Numbered from the stretch's first letter, positions 17,177-26,555 are shown. The stretch is 64,000 nucleotides of DNA from Lutimaribacter saemankumensis (GCF_900100005.1 NZ_FNEB01000008.1:62001-126000); one strand, 5' to 3'. Notes: generated by a model not told the origin, from the sequence alone. Translations and numbers: made by a program.

Positions 17177-17718
17177 ACGGGGGGCGGCTGATCGCGGTCG
17201 TCGGGCCGTCGGGCGTCGGCAAGGACAGCCTGATCGATGGCCTGCTTGCGGCGGCGCCGGCATTGCGCCGCGTTCGCCGTGTGATCACGCGCGATGCCGC
17301 GCTGGGCGGCGAAGACTTCGACCCGGCGACACCCGAGGCGTTTGCCGAGGCGGTCCAACGGGGCGCCTTTTGCCTGCACTGGGCGGCCCACGGGATGCAG
17401 TACGGCTTGCCGGCCGGCGTGTTGCAGACCGTCCGCGGCGGCGCGGATCGCGTGGCCAACCTGTCGCGCAGCGCGTTGCCGCGCGCAGCCGAAGTGTTTC
17501 CCCGCCTCGTCGTCATGAACGTGATCGCCGCGCCCGAGGTTCTGGCCCGCCGCCTGGCAGGCCGCGGGCGCGAAACCGCCGAAGAGATCGCCGGGAGGCT
17601 GGCGCAGGCGTCCAAACCTTTGCCTTCGGGGCTGGATGTCGTGACAGTCGTCAATGACGGCCCGCTGGAACACGCGGTCGCGCAGGCGCTTGCCGCCTTG
17701 CAAAAGGAAAGGGCCTGA
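17173..17718 (+). CDS. phnN: ribose 1,5-bisphosphate phosphokinase
   Basis: PhnN (181 residues) phosphorylates ribose 1,5-bisphosphate to PRPP, the last step that returns the ribose carbon. It is a guanylate-kinase-like P-loop protein: Walker A VGPSGVGKDSLIDG at residues 10-23, then RRVITRDAALGGEDF, HWAAHGMQYGLP and a C-terminal lid RLAGRGRETAEEIAGRLAQA. It overlaps phnL by ATGA. A separate phnP phosphodiesterase was not found in the window. Confidence 0.93.
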   Translation: MNGGRLIAVVGPSGVGKDSLIDGLLAAAPALRRVRRVITRDAALGGEDFDPATPEAFAEAVQRGAFCLHWAAHGMQYGLPAGVLQTVRGGADRVANLSRSALPRAAEVFPRLVVMNVIAAPEVLARRLAGRGRETAEEIAGRLAQASKPLPSGLDVVTVVNDGPLEHAVAQALAALQKERA

Positions 17719-17720
17719 CC

Positions 17721-17792
17721 ATGGGCCAGACGAAACGAAACATCCCGGTGTCCGGCCGGGTCAGGGTAACCCTTGAAAGGGGGCAGTCATGA
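17721..17792 (+). other. 23-codon open frame bridging phnN and phnM
   Basis: An ATG 2 bp after the phnN stop opens 23 codons (basic: QTKRN, GRVRV) whose TGA stop overlaps the phnM ATG as ATGA. It could carry ribosomes from phnN into phnM, or be chance. No independent Shine-Dalgarno is evident beyond AAGGAAAGGG in the phnN end. Confidence 0.3.
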
Positions 17793-18982
17793 ACTCGTTG
17801 TTCACGAAAACCGCGCGTGATGGCGCGGATCATGCGTCCAGCGGCGAGAGCCTGCGCCTCGCAAATGCCCGACTTGTCCTGCACGATATGGTGATAACCG
17901 GCAGCGTCCTTATCGAAGACGGGAAGATCGCTGAAATCGCCGAGGGCGATCAGGTGCCGCAGGGTGCAGTGGATTGTGCGGGCGATCTCGTGTTGCCTGG
18001 CCTGGTCGAGTTGCATACCGACAACCTTGAACGTCACATCGAACCGCGCCCGGCGGTAGATTGGCCGCACCTTCCGGCGATCCTTGCGCATGACGGCGAG
18101 TTGGCATCGACCGGGATCACGACCGTGTTCGACGCGCTGCGGGTGGGCTCCATTCATGACAGCAAGGCGCGCTATGGCGCCTATGCCCGCAAGCTGGCGG
18201 ACGAGCTGTTGGCAATCCGTGCGGCCGGGCACCTGAAAATCAGCCATTTTCTGCACCTGCGGGCCGAAATCTGTTCTGAAACCCTGCTCGAGGAAATGGC
18301 CCAGTTCGGTCCCGAGGACCGGATCGGGATCGTCAGCCTTATGGATCACACACCGGGCCAGCGGCAGTTCCGCGATCTGGGCGCGCTGCGCACCTATGTT
18401 TCGAAAAAGCGCGGCATGAGCGATGGCGAGTTCGCCGAGCATGTCGCGAATCTGAAGGAACTGCAGCGGCTTTACGGCGCGCGCCACGAAGCCGGCGCCG
18501 TGGTCGAAGCGCGCCGCTATGGGGCGGTGTTGGCCAGCCACGACGACACAACGTCCGAACAGGTTGCGCAATCGCATTCCAATGGCGTGGGCTTTGCCGA
18601 ATTCCCCACGACGATCGAGGCGGCCGAGGCCTGCAATTCCCATGGCATCGCGGTGATGATGGGGGCGCCGAACCTGATCCGTGGCGGGTCGCATTCGGGC
18701 AACGTGGCTGCGATCGAATTGGCGCAGGCCGGTTTTCTGGATATCGTGTCATCCGATTACGTGCCTTCGGCGCTGTTGCTGTCGGCCTTCCGCCTGTCCG
18801 AGATCTGGGGCGATCTGCCCCGCGCGGTGGCCTGCGTGACCGAAAACCCGGCAAGGGCTGCAGGGCTGACCGATCGCGGCAGGCTGGAAACCGGACTGCG
18901 CGGAGATGTGCTGCGCGTTGGGCAAGCGGGGCAGACCCCGATCCTCCGCGGCGTCTGGAGCTGCGGGCGGCGCGTCGCCTGA
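17789..18982 (+). CDS. phnM: alpha-D-ribose 1-methylphosphonate 5-triphosphate diphosphatase
   Basis: PhnM (397 residues) is an amidohydrolase-fold enzyme that removes pyrophosphate from the ribose-phosphonate triphosphate made by PhnGHIL. Metal-site landmarks are LPGLVELHTDNLERHIEPRP, the lysine-bearing central region and ASHDDTTSEQVAQSHSNGVGFAEFPTT. GTFD-like FDALRVGSIHD and DIVSSDYVPSALL are also present. A good AAAGGGGG ribosome-binding site precedes the ATG. It ends the plus-strand phn operon and converges with the dehydrogenase gene with 6 bp between stops. Confidence 0.95.
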   Translation: MNSLFTKTARDGADHASSGESLRLANARLVLHDMVITGSVLIEDGKIAEIAEGDQVPQGAVDCAGDLVLPGLVELHTDNLERHIEPRPAVDWPHLPAILAHDGELASTGITTVFDALRVGSIHDSKARYGAYARKLADELLAIRAAGHLKISHFLHLRAEICSETLLEEMAQFGPEDRIGIVSLMDHTPGQRQFRDLGALRTYVSKKRGMSDGEFAEHVANLKELQRLYGARHEAGAVVEARRYGAVLASHDDTTSEQVAQSHSNGVGFAEFPTTIEAAEACNSHGIAVMMGAPNLIRGGSHSGNVAAIELAQAGFLDIVSSDYVPSALLLSAFRLSEIWGDLPRAVACVTENPARAAGLTDRGRLETGLRGDVLRVGQAGQTPILRGVWSCGRRVA

Positions 18983-18994
18983 TCGGGATCAGGC
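18977..18994. terminator. hairpin between convergent phnM and dehydrogenase genes
   Basis: A 7-bp stem GCCTGAT/ATCAGGC with a CGGG loop spans the convergent stops. No T-run on either side, so bidirectional termination is only tentative. Confidence 0.3.
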
Positions 18995-19936
18995 ACGGCC
19001 GCGCGTGATCTCGTATCCTTCCTCTTCGGGTTCATCGTCGATCAGCTCGGTCGGGAACCCGTCGGCCAGGATCGAAAGGCCGGTCGCCTCTTCGAGCCGC
19101 TCGATGATGCGGTCGGATTGCGCGCGGGTGCCGAACCGGGCCTGACCGTCCGACATGATGTCGATGATCAGCGGCGATATCTCGAGCGGCACACCATGGG
19201 TGTCGGCCAGTTTCTGAAACAGGCCGATGTCCTTTTGCACAAGGTCCATCGTGAAATTCACGTCGCGCGACCCCGACAGGATCAGCTGGCTTTCGGTTTC
19301 ATGCACAAACGAGTTGCCGGAACTGGCGCGGATCGCCTCGTAGGTGACGGCAAGGTCCAGCCCCGCGGCCTTCATCGTGGTCAGCGCCTCGCAGAGCGAC
19401 AGCAGGTTCACCGTGGCAAGATAGTTGGTCATCACCTTCAGCTTGGACGCCGTTCCCAGTGGGCCGGTATGCAGGATGCGCCGGCCCAGATGCTTGAGCA
19501 GGGGAAAGACGCGTTCCACGGAGTCGCGGTCGCCGCCCGCGAAGATCGAGATGTTGCCGGTATCCGCCCGGTGGCACCCGCCCGAGACTGGGCATTCGAC
19601 GGCCTGCCCGCCGGTTTCCGCCACCAGCGCGCCCAGGCGCAGAACCTCGTCCGCGTCCGTGGTCGACATCTCCATCCATATCTTGCCCGGTCCCATCTCG
19701 GGCAGCAATTGCGTGACGACCGCGTCGGATGCGGCGGGCGACGGCAGGCAGGTGATCACCACATCGCAATCCCGCATCATGGCGGCGGGGCTTTGGCCCG
19801 GCTGCGCGCCACGGGCGGCGAACTCGGCCACCCGGCCTTCGTCGAGATCCAGAACCGTCAGGTCGATCCCGTTGCGCAACAGGCTGCCGGCGAGCTTGCC
19901 GCCCACGCTGCCCAGACCGATGAAGCCGGTTTTCAT
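18989..19936 (-). CDS. NAD(P)-dependent beta-hydroxyacid dehydrogenase (HIBADH family)
   Basis: The 315-residue protein belongs to the 3-hydroxyisobutyrate/6-phosphogluconate dehydrogenase superfamily: Rossmann GFIGLGSVGGKLA at residues 4-16, the substrate loop CPVSGGCHRADTGNISIFAGG, and the catalytic-lysine helix KLKVMTNYLATVNLL. There is an unusual acidic tail of about 20 residues (IDDEPEEEGYEITRGRA). It is the last gene of the demethylation cassette, 32 bp after the MttB-family gene and preceded by AAGGAG. It may oxidise the hydroxy-acid skeleton left after demethylation; the substrate is not known. Confidence 0.85.
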   Translation of the reverse strand: MKTGFIGLGSVGGKLAGSLLRNGIDLTVLDLDEGRVAEFAARGAQPGQSPAAMMRDCDVVITCLPSPAASDAVVTQLLPEMGPGKIWMEMSTTDADEVLRLGALVAETGGQAVECPVSGGCHRADTGNISIFAGGDRDSVERVFPLLKHLGRRILHTGPLGTASKLKVMTNYLATVNLLSLCEALTTMKAAGLDLAVTYEAIRASSGNSFVHETESQLILSGSRDVNFTMDLVQKDIGLFQKLADTHGVPLEISPLIIDIMSDGQARFGTRAQSDRIIERLEEATGLSILADGFPTELIDDEPEEEGYEITRGRA

Positions 19937-19968
19937 TGAATTTCTCCTTTTCGCTTCGGGCGCCGCGC

Positions 19969-21561
19969 TCAGGCGGGCCGCTTTGTCGGGGTGGGCAGGC
20001 TGCTGGGCGCGTGGCCGAACCGGATCGGAAACCTTGCGCGGATCGCCAGGTCGGCATCGGCTGCCACCTGGGGCCGGGCATGGGTGAGAATCTGCTGCCG
20101 CCGGGCGGTGGCGGTCGCCAGCAGATCGGGCCGCCCGGATTCCACCCAGTCCTTGGGCGTCATGCGGTTTCCGATGTCGGGATAGAGGTATTCGGTCTGC
20201 ATCAGTTTCAGCGTCTGGTCGCTGCCCAGGTAATGTCCCGGCCCACCGTCGAGGCAGACTGCCTTCATCACGTCAAGCGATACGCTGTCCTCGGTGACGT
20301 CGATACCGCGCACGCATCGCTGGGCCTGGCCCAGAACGTCGTTCCCCAGAACCATGCCTTCGGGCGAGAACCCCAGCAGCGAGGCATACATTCCGACCGA
20401 CTCGTAGACCATGTTCAGCCCCGACAGCCCGGCCAGGACATTGGTGATGCCCTGTTCCCAGCCGGCCTGCATGTCGGGCAGTTTCGAATCCGTCATTCCC
20501 GCGGCAGCCCCGCCCGGAATGCCGTAGAACCGGTGCATCTGGGCGCATCCCGCCGTCAGCAGCGCCTGTTCCGCCGACCCGCCCGACATTGCGCCCGTGC
20601 GCAGGTCGGACACGAAGGGCCAGGTGCCGAAAACCGCCGGGTGGCCGGGGCTGACGGCGTTGACATAGACGACACCCGCCAGCACTTCGGCCACGGCCTG
20701 CACGATCGCCGCCGCGATGGGCGCGGGTGCCGTGGCCCCGGCCTGACCGGCCGACAGCAACAGGATCGGCATTCCCGCGCGGATGCAGGCCTCCATCGTC
20801 AGGCAGCTTTCGGTCGCGAATTTCATCGGCGGCACGACAAAGCAGTTCGACAGCGACACGAAAGGACGGTCGCGCCATGCGCCTTCGGACCCGGCGATCA
20901 TGTGCAGCATTTCGATGCAGGGGGCGACGCTCGCGATGTCGGACATCGACGTGCCGATATGCTTGGTCGTGCCGGACGCCGCCGCGTAAAGCGTGTTGAG
21001 ATCCAGCTCGATCAGGTCGGCGATATCGCAGCAAACCATCGTGCGCTGGAAGAAATGGATGTTGTCCAGGTGATGCGCCAGCAGCGCGGATTCATACAGA
21101 TCCTGCGCGGTCGAGGGGCGATAGCTGCCCGTCGCCAAATCCACCACGTTCACGGCGGCACCCGCTGTTCCGTAATGCACCCGATCCGCCGAAAGATCGA
21201 GGTCATGGCGCCCATCGCGTCCGTAGAGGGGAAACGCCCTTGCGGCCTTTGCCAGCATGTCCTCGACCAGGGCGCGGGGAAAGCGCAGGCGGCCGTCTTC
21301 GCCCAGAACCGCCCCGGCATCCGTCATGGCCGCGATGCCCGAGGGCGGCGCCTGCGACAGCCCGATCTGTTCCAGCGCGTCCAGTGCCGCGGCGTGGATG
21401 CGCTGCACCTCGGCGTCGGTCAGCGGGCTGTATTGCCCGCCGCGCAACCCGGGCCGCACGGGGCGGCTGTCTTCGGGCAGAGGGGCCGCGCGCAAGGCGA
21501 CGCGCGCCGCGCGCCCGCCGCCGCGTCGTTTCTTTTCGGGCAGGCCGGTATTGGCTGTCAT
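19969..21561 (-). CDS. MttB-family (trimethylamine methyltransferase-like) protein, non-pyrrolysine
   Basis: The 530-residue product matches the MttB/COG5598 family, which transfers a methyl group from quaternary or tertiary amines to a corrinoid protein. Landmarks are LTDAEVQRIHAAALDALEQIG at the N-terminus, RVHYGTAGAAVNVVDLATG, and the glycine-rich barrel end GPGHYLGSDQTLKLMQTEYLYP. There is no in-frame amber codon in all 530 codons, so it is not a pyrrolysine enzyme like archaeal MttB; known non-pyrrolysine members act on glycine betaine, proline betaine or carnitine. The start overlaps the stop of the upstream flavoprotein (ATGA). No corrinoid-protein gene lies nearby. Confidence 0.85.
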   Translation of the reverse strand: MTANTGLPEKKRRGGGRAARVALRAAPLPEDSRPVRPGLRGGQYSPLTDAEVQRIHAAALDALEQIGLSQAPPSGIAAMTDAGAVLGEDGRLRFPRALVEDMLAKAARAFPLYGRDGRHDLDLSADRVHYGTAGAAVNVVDLATGSYRPSTAQDLYESALLAHHLDNIHFFQRTMVCCDIADLIELDLNTLYAAASGTTKHIGTSMSDIASVAPCIEMLHMIAGSEGAWRDRPFVSLSNCFVVPPMKFATESCLTMEACIRAGMPILLLSAGQAGATAPAPIAAAIVQAVAEVLAGVVYVNAVSPGHPAVFGTWPFVSDLRTGAMSGGSAEQALLTAGCAQMHRFYGIPGGAAAGMTDSKLPDMQAGWEQGITNVLAGLSGLNMVYESVGMYASLLGFSPEGMVLGNDVLGQAQRCVRGIDVTEDSVSLDVMKAVCLDGGPGHYLGSDQTLKLMQTEYLYPDIGNRMTPKDWVESGRPDLLATATARRQQILTHARPQVAADADLAIRARFPIRFGHAPSSLPTPTKRPA

Positions 21562-24002
21562 GCACGTACCCTTTCGGATTTAGGATCATACATCGGGGCA
21601 AGGCTGGCCTTTGCCTTGTAGCGCTGGCCGGCCACTTCGATTTCGTAATCCGAGGCCAGAACCCCGGCCGCGCTTTCGCCGGGGCAGGGGACATATCCCA
21701 GGCCCACAGCGCCACCCAGCGCATGCCCGTAATTGCCCGAGGTGAGGATCGACACGATCCGGTCATCGCGGACGACGGCCTCGTTGTGGAAAAGCATCGG
21801 GTCCGGGTTCTCCAGCCGGAACTGGAGCAGGCGGCGCGCCAGACCCGCGTCACGTTTTGCCAGCACGGCGTCGCGCCCGATGAAATCGGGTTTGTCGGTC
21901 CTGACCGCAAATCCAAGCCCGGCTTCGAGAACGTGATCCTCGTCGGTGATGTCATGGCCGAAATGGCGGAATGCCTTTTCGATCCGGCAACTGTCAAGCG
22001 CGTGAAGCCCGCAAAGCTTCAACCCGTGATCGGCCCCGGCCTCGGCCAGCGTTTCGAATACATGCGCGGCCTGGTCGGTCGAAACATAGATTTCCCAACC
22101 CAGTTCCCCGACATAGGAAATGCGGTGCGCGCGCGCGACGCCCAGGCCGATCTCGATCTCGCGGGCGGTGCCGAAGGCGAAGCCGCCGTTCGACAGGTCA
22201 TCGGGGCTGACCGCCTCAAGCAGGGTGCGCGATTTGGGGCCCATGACGCAGAATACGGCCTCGCCCGCGGTCACATCGGTCACGGTGACGAACCTGTCGC
22301 CGGCATGGCGCTTCAGCCAGGACAGGTCGCGTTGCAGCGTTGCACCCGGCACCACCAGCAGGAACGCGGTTTCGGACAGGCGCGTGACAGTCAGGTCGCT
22401 TTCGATGCCGCCGCGCCGGTTCAGCATTTGCGTGTAGACGATACGCCCGGGCGCCACGTCGATCTGGTTGGCGCACAGATGGTTGAGGAAAGCGCAGGCA
22501 TCGCGGCCTTCGACCCGGATCTTGCCGAAGGAGGTCATGTCGAACAGGCCCACGCCCTCGCGCACGGCCATGTGTTCGGCGCGCTGGTTTTCGAACCAGT
22601 TCTGCCGGTGCCAGTCGTAGCGATACGCCTGGTCCTGCCCTGGTTGTGCGAACCAGTTTGCGCGTTCCCAACCCGCGACCTCGCCGAAAACGGCTCCTGC
22701 GGTTTTCAGGTGTTCGTGGACCGGGCTGCGGCGCACGCCGCGCGCGGTTTCGACCTGCCGGTAGGGCCAGTGATCGGCATAAAGCAGCCCCAGCGTTTCG
22801 GTCACGCGTTCCTTAAGGTAGCGGCGATTGCGCTGGAAGGGTTGCGCGCGGCGGATGTCGACTTCCCACAGGTCAAAGGGCGGCTCGCCGTCCTCCAGCC
22901 ATTGCGCCAGCGCCATGCCCGCCCCGCCCGACGACACGATCCCGATCGAGTTGTAGCCGGCGGCAACCCAGTACCCCGCCAGTTCCGGTGCCTCGCCCAG
23001 GTAATAGCGGTCATCGGGGGTGAAGCTTTCGGGCCCGTTGAAGAACGTGTGAATCCCCGCCGTCTCGAACAGCGGCATCCGCCGTGTGGCCATGTCGAGG
23101 ATCGGTTCGAAATGCTCGAAATCCTCGGGCAGGCTGTCGAAACAGAAATCTTCGGGAATGCCGGCCATGCCCCAGGGTTTGGCCCGCGGTTCGAAGGCCC
23201 CCAGCATCATCTTGCCGGCATCGGATTTGTAATAGGCGCATTCATCGGGCACGCGCAGCACCGGAAGGTGGCCGAGCCCCTCGATCGGTTCGGTGATCAG
23301 GTAGAAATGCTCACAGGCATGCAGGGGCAGGGCGACCCCGGATTGCGCGGCCAGATCGCGGCCCCACATGCCGCCGCAGTTGATCACGATATCGGCGGCG
23401 ATATGGCCGCTGTCGGTGCCGCGCTGCCAGTTCACGCCCGTCACGCGGCGGCCGTCGTCGGTGACTGCGGTGACCTTGACGCCTTCGTGGATCGCGGCGC
23501 CGTTCATGCGCGCGCCCCTGGCCAGGGCCATCGCGATATTGGCCGGGTCGCACTGCCCGTCGCCGGGCAGGTGCACCGCGCAGGTCATGTCGCCCAGTTC
23601 GACATGCGGATACATCGCCTTGACTTCGGCGGCGCTGATTTCCCCGACCTCGACGCCGAAGGCGCGCGCCAGCGTGGCCTGCCGCAACAGCTCTTCGCGG
23701 CGTGCCGCGGTCAGGCCCAGCGAGATCGAGCCGACCTGCCGCATACCCGTGGCGACGCCGGTTTCCTCTTCGAGCCGAAGGTAGAGATCGGCGGAATATT
23801 TTGCCAGCCGGGTCATGTTCTGCGAGGCGCGCAATTGCCCCACAAGACCCGCGGCGTGCCATGTCGTGCCGCAGGTCAGCTGCTGGCGTTCAAGCAGGAC
23901 AATGTCCGTCCAGCCCAGCTTGGCCAAGTGATAGGCGACCGAGCAACCGGACACGCCACCGCCGATTATGACCGCGCGTGCATGTGAAGGAAGCGGCGTC
24001 AT
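21558..24002 (-). CDS. DMGDH/sarcosine-dehydrogenase-like flavoprotein with GcvT domain (1)
   Basis: An 814-residue fusion: N-terminal FAD-dependent amine oxidase (dinucleotide motif GGGVSG at residues 13-18, then TTWHAAGLVGQL, whose histidine matches the covalent FAD site of dimethylglycine/sarcosine dehydrogenases) and a C-terminal aminomethyltransferase (GcvT) region from about residue 430 (VGLFDMTSFGKIRVEG, ISYVGELGWEIYV, LDSCRIEKAFRHFG). Such enzymes oxidise N-methyl amines and pass the one-carbon unit to tetrahydrofolate. It is coupled to the MttB-family gene and lies 3 bp downstream of a second flavoprotein of equal length. Confidence 0.9.
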   Translation of the reverse strand: MTPLPSHARAVIIGGGVSGCSVAYHLAKLGWTDIVLLERQQLTCGTTWHAAGLVGQLRASQNMTRLAKYSADLYLRLEEETGVATGMRQVGSISLGLTAARREELLRQATLARAFGVEVGEISAAEVKAMYPHVELGDMTCAVHLPGDGQCDPANIAMALARGARMNGAAIHEGVKVTAVTDDGRRVTGVNWQRGTDSGHIAADIVINCGGMWGRDLAAQSGVALPLHACEHFYLITEPIEGLGHLPVLRVPDECAYYKSDAGKMMLGAFEPRAKPWGMAGIPEDFCFDSLPEDFEHFEPILDMATRRMPLFETAGIHTFFNGPESFTPDDRYYLGEAPELAGYWVAAGYNSIGIVSSGGAGMALAQWLEDGEPPFDLWEVDIRRAQPFQRNRRYLKERVTETLGLLYADHWPYRQVETARGVRRSPVHEHLKTAGAVFGEVAGWERANWFAQPGQDQAYRYDWHRQNWFENQRAEHMAVREGVGLFDMTSFGKIRVEGRDACAFLNHLCANQIDVAPGRIVYTQMLNRRGGIESDLTVTRLSETAFLLVVPGATLQRDLSWLKRHAGDRFVTVTDVTAGEAVFCVMGPKSRTLLEAVSPDDLSNGGFAFGTAREIEIGLGVARAHRISYVGELGWEIYVSTDQAAHVFETLAEAGADHGLKLCGLHALDSCRIEKAFRHFGHDITDEDHVLEAGLGFAVRTDKPDFIGRDAVLAKRDAGLARRLLQFRLENPDPMLFHNEAVVRDDRIVSILTSGNYGHALGGAVGLGYVPCPGESAAGVLASDYEIEVAGQRYKAKASLAPMYDPKSERVRA

Positions 24003-24005
24003 GTG

Positions 24006-26450
24006 TCAGGCTTTCAATCTGGTGTTTTCGGGATCCCACAGGGGGCGGTCCTCCTGCACCATGGCGCGGCAACGCGTGCCATAGATGTCGATCTCCAGTT
24101 CCGTGCCGGGAACTGCCAGATCGGCCCGCAGCATCCCCAACGCGATGGACGCGCCGACGCGGTACCCCCAGGCCCCCGAGGTGGTTTCCCCAACCACCTT
24201 TCCGTCATGCCAGAGCGTCGACATATAAGGCGCATCGGCCGGTCCTGCCTCGACGATCAGGGTGACAAAGCGTTTTTTCACGCCGGATTGCCGCTCGGCG
24301 GCAAGCGCCGATTTGCCGGGGAAGTCCTGCGGTTTGTCCAGGCGCACGAAACGGTCCAGTCCTGCCTCAAACAGCGAATAGTCGGTCGAAAGATCGCCCT
24401 TCCAGGCGCGATATCCCTTTTCGATCCGCAGGCTGTTAAGCGCCCACATCCCGAACGGTTTCGCCCCCGCGCCCGTGACCGCATCCCAGATCGCCGGGGC
24501 ATCCCCGGCGGCGCAATGAACCTCCCAGCCCAGTTCGCCGGCAAAGGACACGCGCAGCAGCACGCAGTCGTATCCGCAAACCGTCGCCTCCTGCACGGTC
24601 AGCCACGGCAGCGACAGATCGGCGTCGGTCAGCGGGCCCAGAACTTCGCGCGCCTTCGGGCCCGTAACGAGCAGGCAATCGTATTTGTCCGACCGGTCGT
24701 GCACCGCAACATTATCCGGCAGGCCGCGCAGCAACACGTCGCGGTCATGCCATTGCGCGACCGCGGCGGTTATCAGCCAGATCGTGTCGTCATCGCGGGG
24801 GATCACCGACATCTCGGTCAGCACACGGCCCCGGTCATCGGGGAAATAAGCTAGCCCCAGCTTGCCTGGCGCGGGCAGGCGGGAGGCCGTCAATCCGTCG
24901 ACATGCGCGCGCGCGCCCGGGCCTTCGACGGAAAGCCTGGTAAAGCCGCTGATCGCGATCACGCCGCAGCCGTCGCGGACGGCGGCGCATTCCTCGGCGA
25001 TGCGCGGCGCCCATGGGCCGGCGCGGTTCCAGGTCTGGGTCGCGGCCTCGCTTGCGTCGTCACCGTCCTTGGCGAACCAGTTCGCGCGTTCCCATCCGTT
25101 GTAGGCGCCAAACTGCGCGCCTGCCGCTTTCAACCTGTCGTGCAGCGCCGATTTGCGCCGGTCCGCTCCGGCGGGCCAGCGGTGCCAGGGGAAATGCATG
25201 GCGTATTCGTGCCCGTAAACCTCCATCCCCCTGGCGACGCAGTAATCGTGGTCGGTGTAATCGGTAAAGCGGCGCGGATCGCAGGACCACATGTCCCATT
25301 CGGTCTGGCCTTCGGTGATCCACTCGGCCAGCACCTTGCCCGCGCCGCCGCCCTGCGCGATGCCGAAGGTGAAAACGCAGGCTTCGAACGCGTTGGGAAC
25401 GCCGGGCATTGGGCCAAGCAAAGGGTTCCCATCGGGCGCATAGGGTATGGGCCCGTTGATCACCTTGGTCAGCCCGGCCTCGGCCAGGACCGGCACGCGC
25501 GCCATCGCGTCCTCGATCTGAAAGGACAGGCGGTCAAGGTCATCGGGGTAGAGCTGAAAGCTGAAATCCTCGGGCAGGGGATCGTCCGGCGTGGCCCAAT
25601 GCGCGCGGCAGGGACGTTCGTAAGGCCCCAGGTTGAAGCCCGCCTTTTCCTGCCGAAGGTAATAGGACGTATCGACATCGCGCAGCAGCGGCAGCTTGTG
25701 TCCGGCCTGCGCGGCCCAGTCACGCACGGCGGGCACCTCGTCGAAGATCAGGTATTGATGGCTCATTACCATCATCGGCACTGTGCGGCCGCCGAAGGGT
25801 TTGAACCATTCCCCGACGCGCTGGGCGTAATAGCCGGCGGCGTTCACCACGATTTCGCAGCGGATGTCGCCTTGATCGGTATGCACGATCCATTCGCCGT
25901 TTTCGCGGCTGACACCTGTGGCGGGACAAAAGCGGATGATCCTGGCGCCCATGTCGCGCGCGCCCTTGGCCAGGGCCTGGGTGACCTGCGCGGGGTCGAT
26001 ATCGCCGTCGGCCGGATCGTAAAGCGCCCCCTTCAGGTCGTGGGTTTCGATGAACGGATATTTGTCGCGGATGTCATCGGGGGACAGGATTTCAAGGTTC
26101 ATACCCTGGTGCAGGCCCATGCCCCGCGCGCGGGCGAATTCCTGCATCCGTTCTGCGGAGTGACCCAGCCGGATCGAACCGGTGACGTGATAGTTCAGCG
26201 GATAATCCACAGCATCGCCCAACCCGCGATAAAGCTCGGTCGAATAGCGTTGCATGTTCATGATCGACCACGAGGTCGAAAAGGTCGGCACATTGCCCGC
26301 GGCGTGCCAGGTGGACCCTGCGGTCAGTTCGTTCTTTTCCAGAAGAACGCAGTCGGTCCAGCCCGCCCTGGCAAGGTGATAGAGTGCCGACGCGCCGACG
26401 ACGCCCCCGCCAATGATGACCACGCGCGCATGCCTCGGCAAATCCGCCAC
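24006..26450 (-). CDS. DMGDH/sarcosine-dehydrogenase-like flavoprotein with GcvT domain (2)
   Basis: Also 814 residues and of the same two-domain plan: GGGVVGASALYHLARAG at the N-terminus, GSTWHAAGNVPTF at the covalent-FAD position, and a GcvT part (VIAISGFTRLSVEGPGA, VSFAGELGWEVHC, LNSLRIEKGYRAW). The loop after the FAD histidine differs strongly from its neighbour (NVPTFSTSW versus LVGQLRASQ), suggesting different methylamine substrates. It is the first gene of the minus-strand cassette and divergent from a LysR regulator. Probably cytoplasmic, with electrons passed to an electron-transfer flavoprotein. Confidence 0.9.
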   Translation of the reverse strand: MADLPRHARVVIIGGGVVGASALYHLARAGWTDCVLLEKNELTAGSTWHAAGNVPTFSTSWSIMNMQRYSTELYRGLGDAVDYPLNYHVTGSIRLGHSAERMQEFARARGMGLHQGMNLEILSPDDIRDKYPFIETHDLKGALYDPADGDIDPAQVTQALAKGARDMGARIIRFCPATGVSRENGEWIVHTDQGDIRCEIVVNAAGYYAQRVGEWFKPFGGRTVPMMVMSHQYLIFDEVPAVRDWAAQAGHKLPLLRDVDTSYYLRQEKAGFNLGPYERPCRAHWATPDDPLPEDFSFQLYPDDLDRLSFQIEDAMARVPVLAEAGLTKVINGPIPYAPDGNPLLGPMPGVPNAFEACVFTFGIAQGGGAGKVLAEWITEGQTEWDMWSCDPRRFTDYTDHDYCVARGMEVYGHEYAMHFPWHRWPAGADRRKSALHDRLKAAGAQFGAYNGWERANWFAKDGDDASEAATQTWNRAGPWAPRIAEECAAVRDGCGVIAISGFTRLSVEGPGARAHVDGLTASRLPAPGKLGLAYFPDDRGRVLTEMSVIPRDDDTIWLITAAVAQWHDRDVLLRGLPDNVAVHDRSDKYDCLLVTGPKAREVLGPLTDADLSLPWLTVQEATVCGYDCVLLRVSFAGELGWEVHCAAGDAPAIWDAVTGAGAKPFGMWALNSLRIEKGYRAWKGDLSTDYSLFEAGLDRFVRLDKPQDFPGKSALAAERQSGVKKRFVTLIVEAGPADAPYMSTLWHDGKVVGETTSGAWGYRVGASIALGMLRADLAVPGTELEIDIYGTRCRAMVQEDRPLWDPENTRLKA

Positions 26451-26525
26451 TATCTTCCTCCCTGTCTTTTGAAATCAGTATTCCCGGCGACAGTTGATGG
26501 TTCAATTCCGAAAGCAGGTGTATAT

Positions 26526-26544
26526 TGATCGGAAAATCCGATCA
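26526..26544 (+). promoter_or_regulatory. LysR-type binding site in divergent region
   Basis: A 19-bp inverted repeat, TGATCGG-N5-CCGATCA, contains the classic LysR ATC-N9-GAT core. It lies 12 bp upstream of the lysR ATG, next to a TATATT -10-like sequence, in the gap shared with the demethylation cassette. Autoregulation and cassette control by the adjacent LysR protein are likely. Confidence 0.6.
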
Positions 26545-26555
26545 GGGGGTGCTGC

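Noticed and set aside
21240-23987. 915-codon open frame on the plus strand
   Set aside because: Shadow of the flavoprotein at 21558-24002; low-complexity His/Arg/Gly-rich translation and no motifs.
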